Shown in pieces: positions 63,613 to 64,000 of a DNA stretch of 64,000 nucleotides. Below the pieces are notes generated by a model. That model saw only the letters and a list, made by a program, of their open reading frames with translations, had not been told where the DNA came from and did no database searches. The stretch spans positions 49,953,260 through 50,017,259 of the forward strand of contig CM055102.1 in assembly GCA_029204225.1 (NCBI GenBank), given 5' to 3'. The position numbers were made by a program, and so were the translations under genes. The first letter of the stretch is position 1. Every line of letters begins with the position of its first letter. This DNA is from Diphasiastrum complanatum (lineage: Eukaryota; Streptophyta; Lycopodiopsida; Lycopodiales; Lycopodiaceae).

Positions 63613-64000
63613 TGTTAAAAATTCACAATTCTAGCTTGACTAGTTTTGGTCATATGACTTGTAAATAGTTAGATGGTCATGATGTGGCTTGTCACACGTG
63701 CCAAATAGCATAGGATTCCATTCATAAGGATGTTCTCAAGTAGACCTAAGTGTTAGAACCTTTGGAATGAGTCCAAATTATGCTTAGATACAAGGGAGAA
63801 AAAATAGGAGCTATTTTTGGTAATTTTTGCATTGTTGAGGGATCTCCAAGATTCCAACCCTAACTTGGTAGGGATGAAAGATCCACCAAAATTAGCACTA
63901 GGGATAGGTTTAGGGCTACTCATACCTTCCCAAAACCGTGATGGATCATGTATATATAGGTGATGATATCTCACCAAAATCAATCAAGCAATTTCATGTT
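63613..64000 (+). repeat. E15 3' LTR, first 388 bp
   Basis: It matches 58150-58537. Differences seen: G at 58360 versus A at 63823, and G versus T in acctgccc/accttccc near 58465/63928. The remainder and the right target duplication lie outside the window. Confidence 0.95.

Larger units (their letters stand above)
58150..64000 (+). mobile_element. E15: young, nearly complete Ty1/Copia element (runs off the window)
   Basis: 5' LTR 58150-58831, primer-binding site 58832-58843, leader, Gag 59643-60392, Pol from 60389 (overlap) to 63598, purine tract 63601-63612, 3' LTR from 63613 to the window end. Over the 388 bp available the LTRs differ at two positions, so insertion was recent. All Pol catalytic motifs are intact in one frame. 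The only visible defect is a frame change between Gag and the knuckle. It is inserted in a Gypsy integrase; the flanking ATGGT (58145-58149) would be the left target duplication. Confidence 0.95.

Noticed and set aside
1-64000. CRISPR arrays, tRNA or rRNA genes
   Set aside because: No regularly spaced identical repeats with unique spacers, no tRNA box B-like GGTTCRANTCC in context, and no rRNA core sequence seen by eye.

Overview
The window is nuclear DNA of a seed plant with a large, repeat-rich genome. A gymnosperm is my best guess, but that is an inference from density and AT-richness only. Almost everything recognisable is an LTR retrotransposon, mostly Ty1/Copia: UBN2-type Gag with a CCHC knuckle, aspartic protease, integrase, reverse transcriptase and RNase H, with primer-binding sites of the TGGTATCAGAGC (initiator tRNA-Met) type. 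One Ty3/Gypsy integrase remnant, one Mutator-like foldback MITE, one minisatellite and one host-type gene (TFIIA small-subunit-like, with its own TATA and CCAAT boxes) complete the picture. I saw no rRNA, tRNA, CRISPR or bacterial-type feature.

Layout, using my own labels. E1 (about 1.03-3.77 kb, +) is a short internally deleted element. A 168-bp MITE lies at 5.97 kb. E2 (6.5-9.8 kb, +) is a decayed Copia. E3 (11.7-13.85 kb, -) keeps its 3' LTR, RNase H and half of RT. From 13.85 to 25.9 kb there is a nested stack: an old + strand Copia (E4: degenerate zinc knuckles at 15.3 kb, protease at 25.5 kb) was split by E5 (15547-25432, -, target duplication GATGT), and E5 was split by E6 (18455-24023, +, target duplication GGATC). 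E7 (26.6-30.5 kb, +) is a decayed relative of E2. E8 (30.5-35.6 kb) is a head-to-head composite: Gag and 5' LTR read leftward, integrase to 3' LTR read rightward. E9 (37257-42576, -, target duplication TAATG) is a non-autonomous element. E10 (42.9-43.7 kb, +), E11 (46.6-49.0 kb, -) and E12 (52.5-55.1 kb, -) are gag-plus-leader/LTR fragments. The TFIIA-like gene sits at 49.66-50.23 kb between E11 and a pair of duplicated LTR fragments. E13 (55508-56328) is a solo LTR with target duplication CAAAT. E15 (58150 to beyond the window, +) is a young, nearly complete Copia inserted in a Gypsy integrase (E14).

The most unusual content is a set of non-autonomous elements in which the pol region is replaced by long unrecognised reading frames. 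E6 is the clearest: near-identical LTRs, a perfect target duplication, an intact Gag with CCHC knuckle, and then about 770 further codons without protease, integrase, RT or RNase H motifs, all in one frame interrupted by a single TAA. Rearranged relatives of this extra sequence occur at 25.86-26.42 kb. A second unrecognised module occurs twice in E9 and once in E1. E6 Gag closely resembles Gag of E2 and E7, so relatives of those Pol-bearing elements may supply its enzymes.

Across otherwise different families the LTRs and leaders repeatedly carry the palindrome CACACGTGTG (at least 12 exact copies), often extended to 16-18 bp, which suggests a shared regulatory or structural signal. In E1 and E12 the primer-binding site lies in a perfect 8-bp-stem hairpin.
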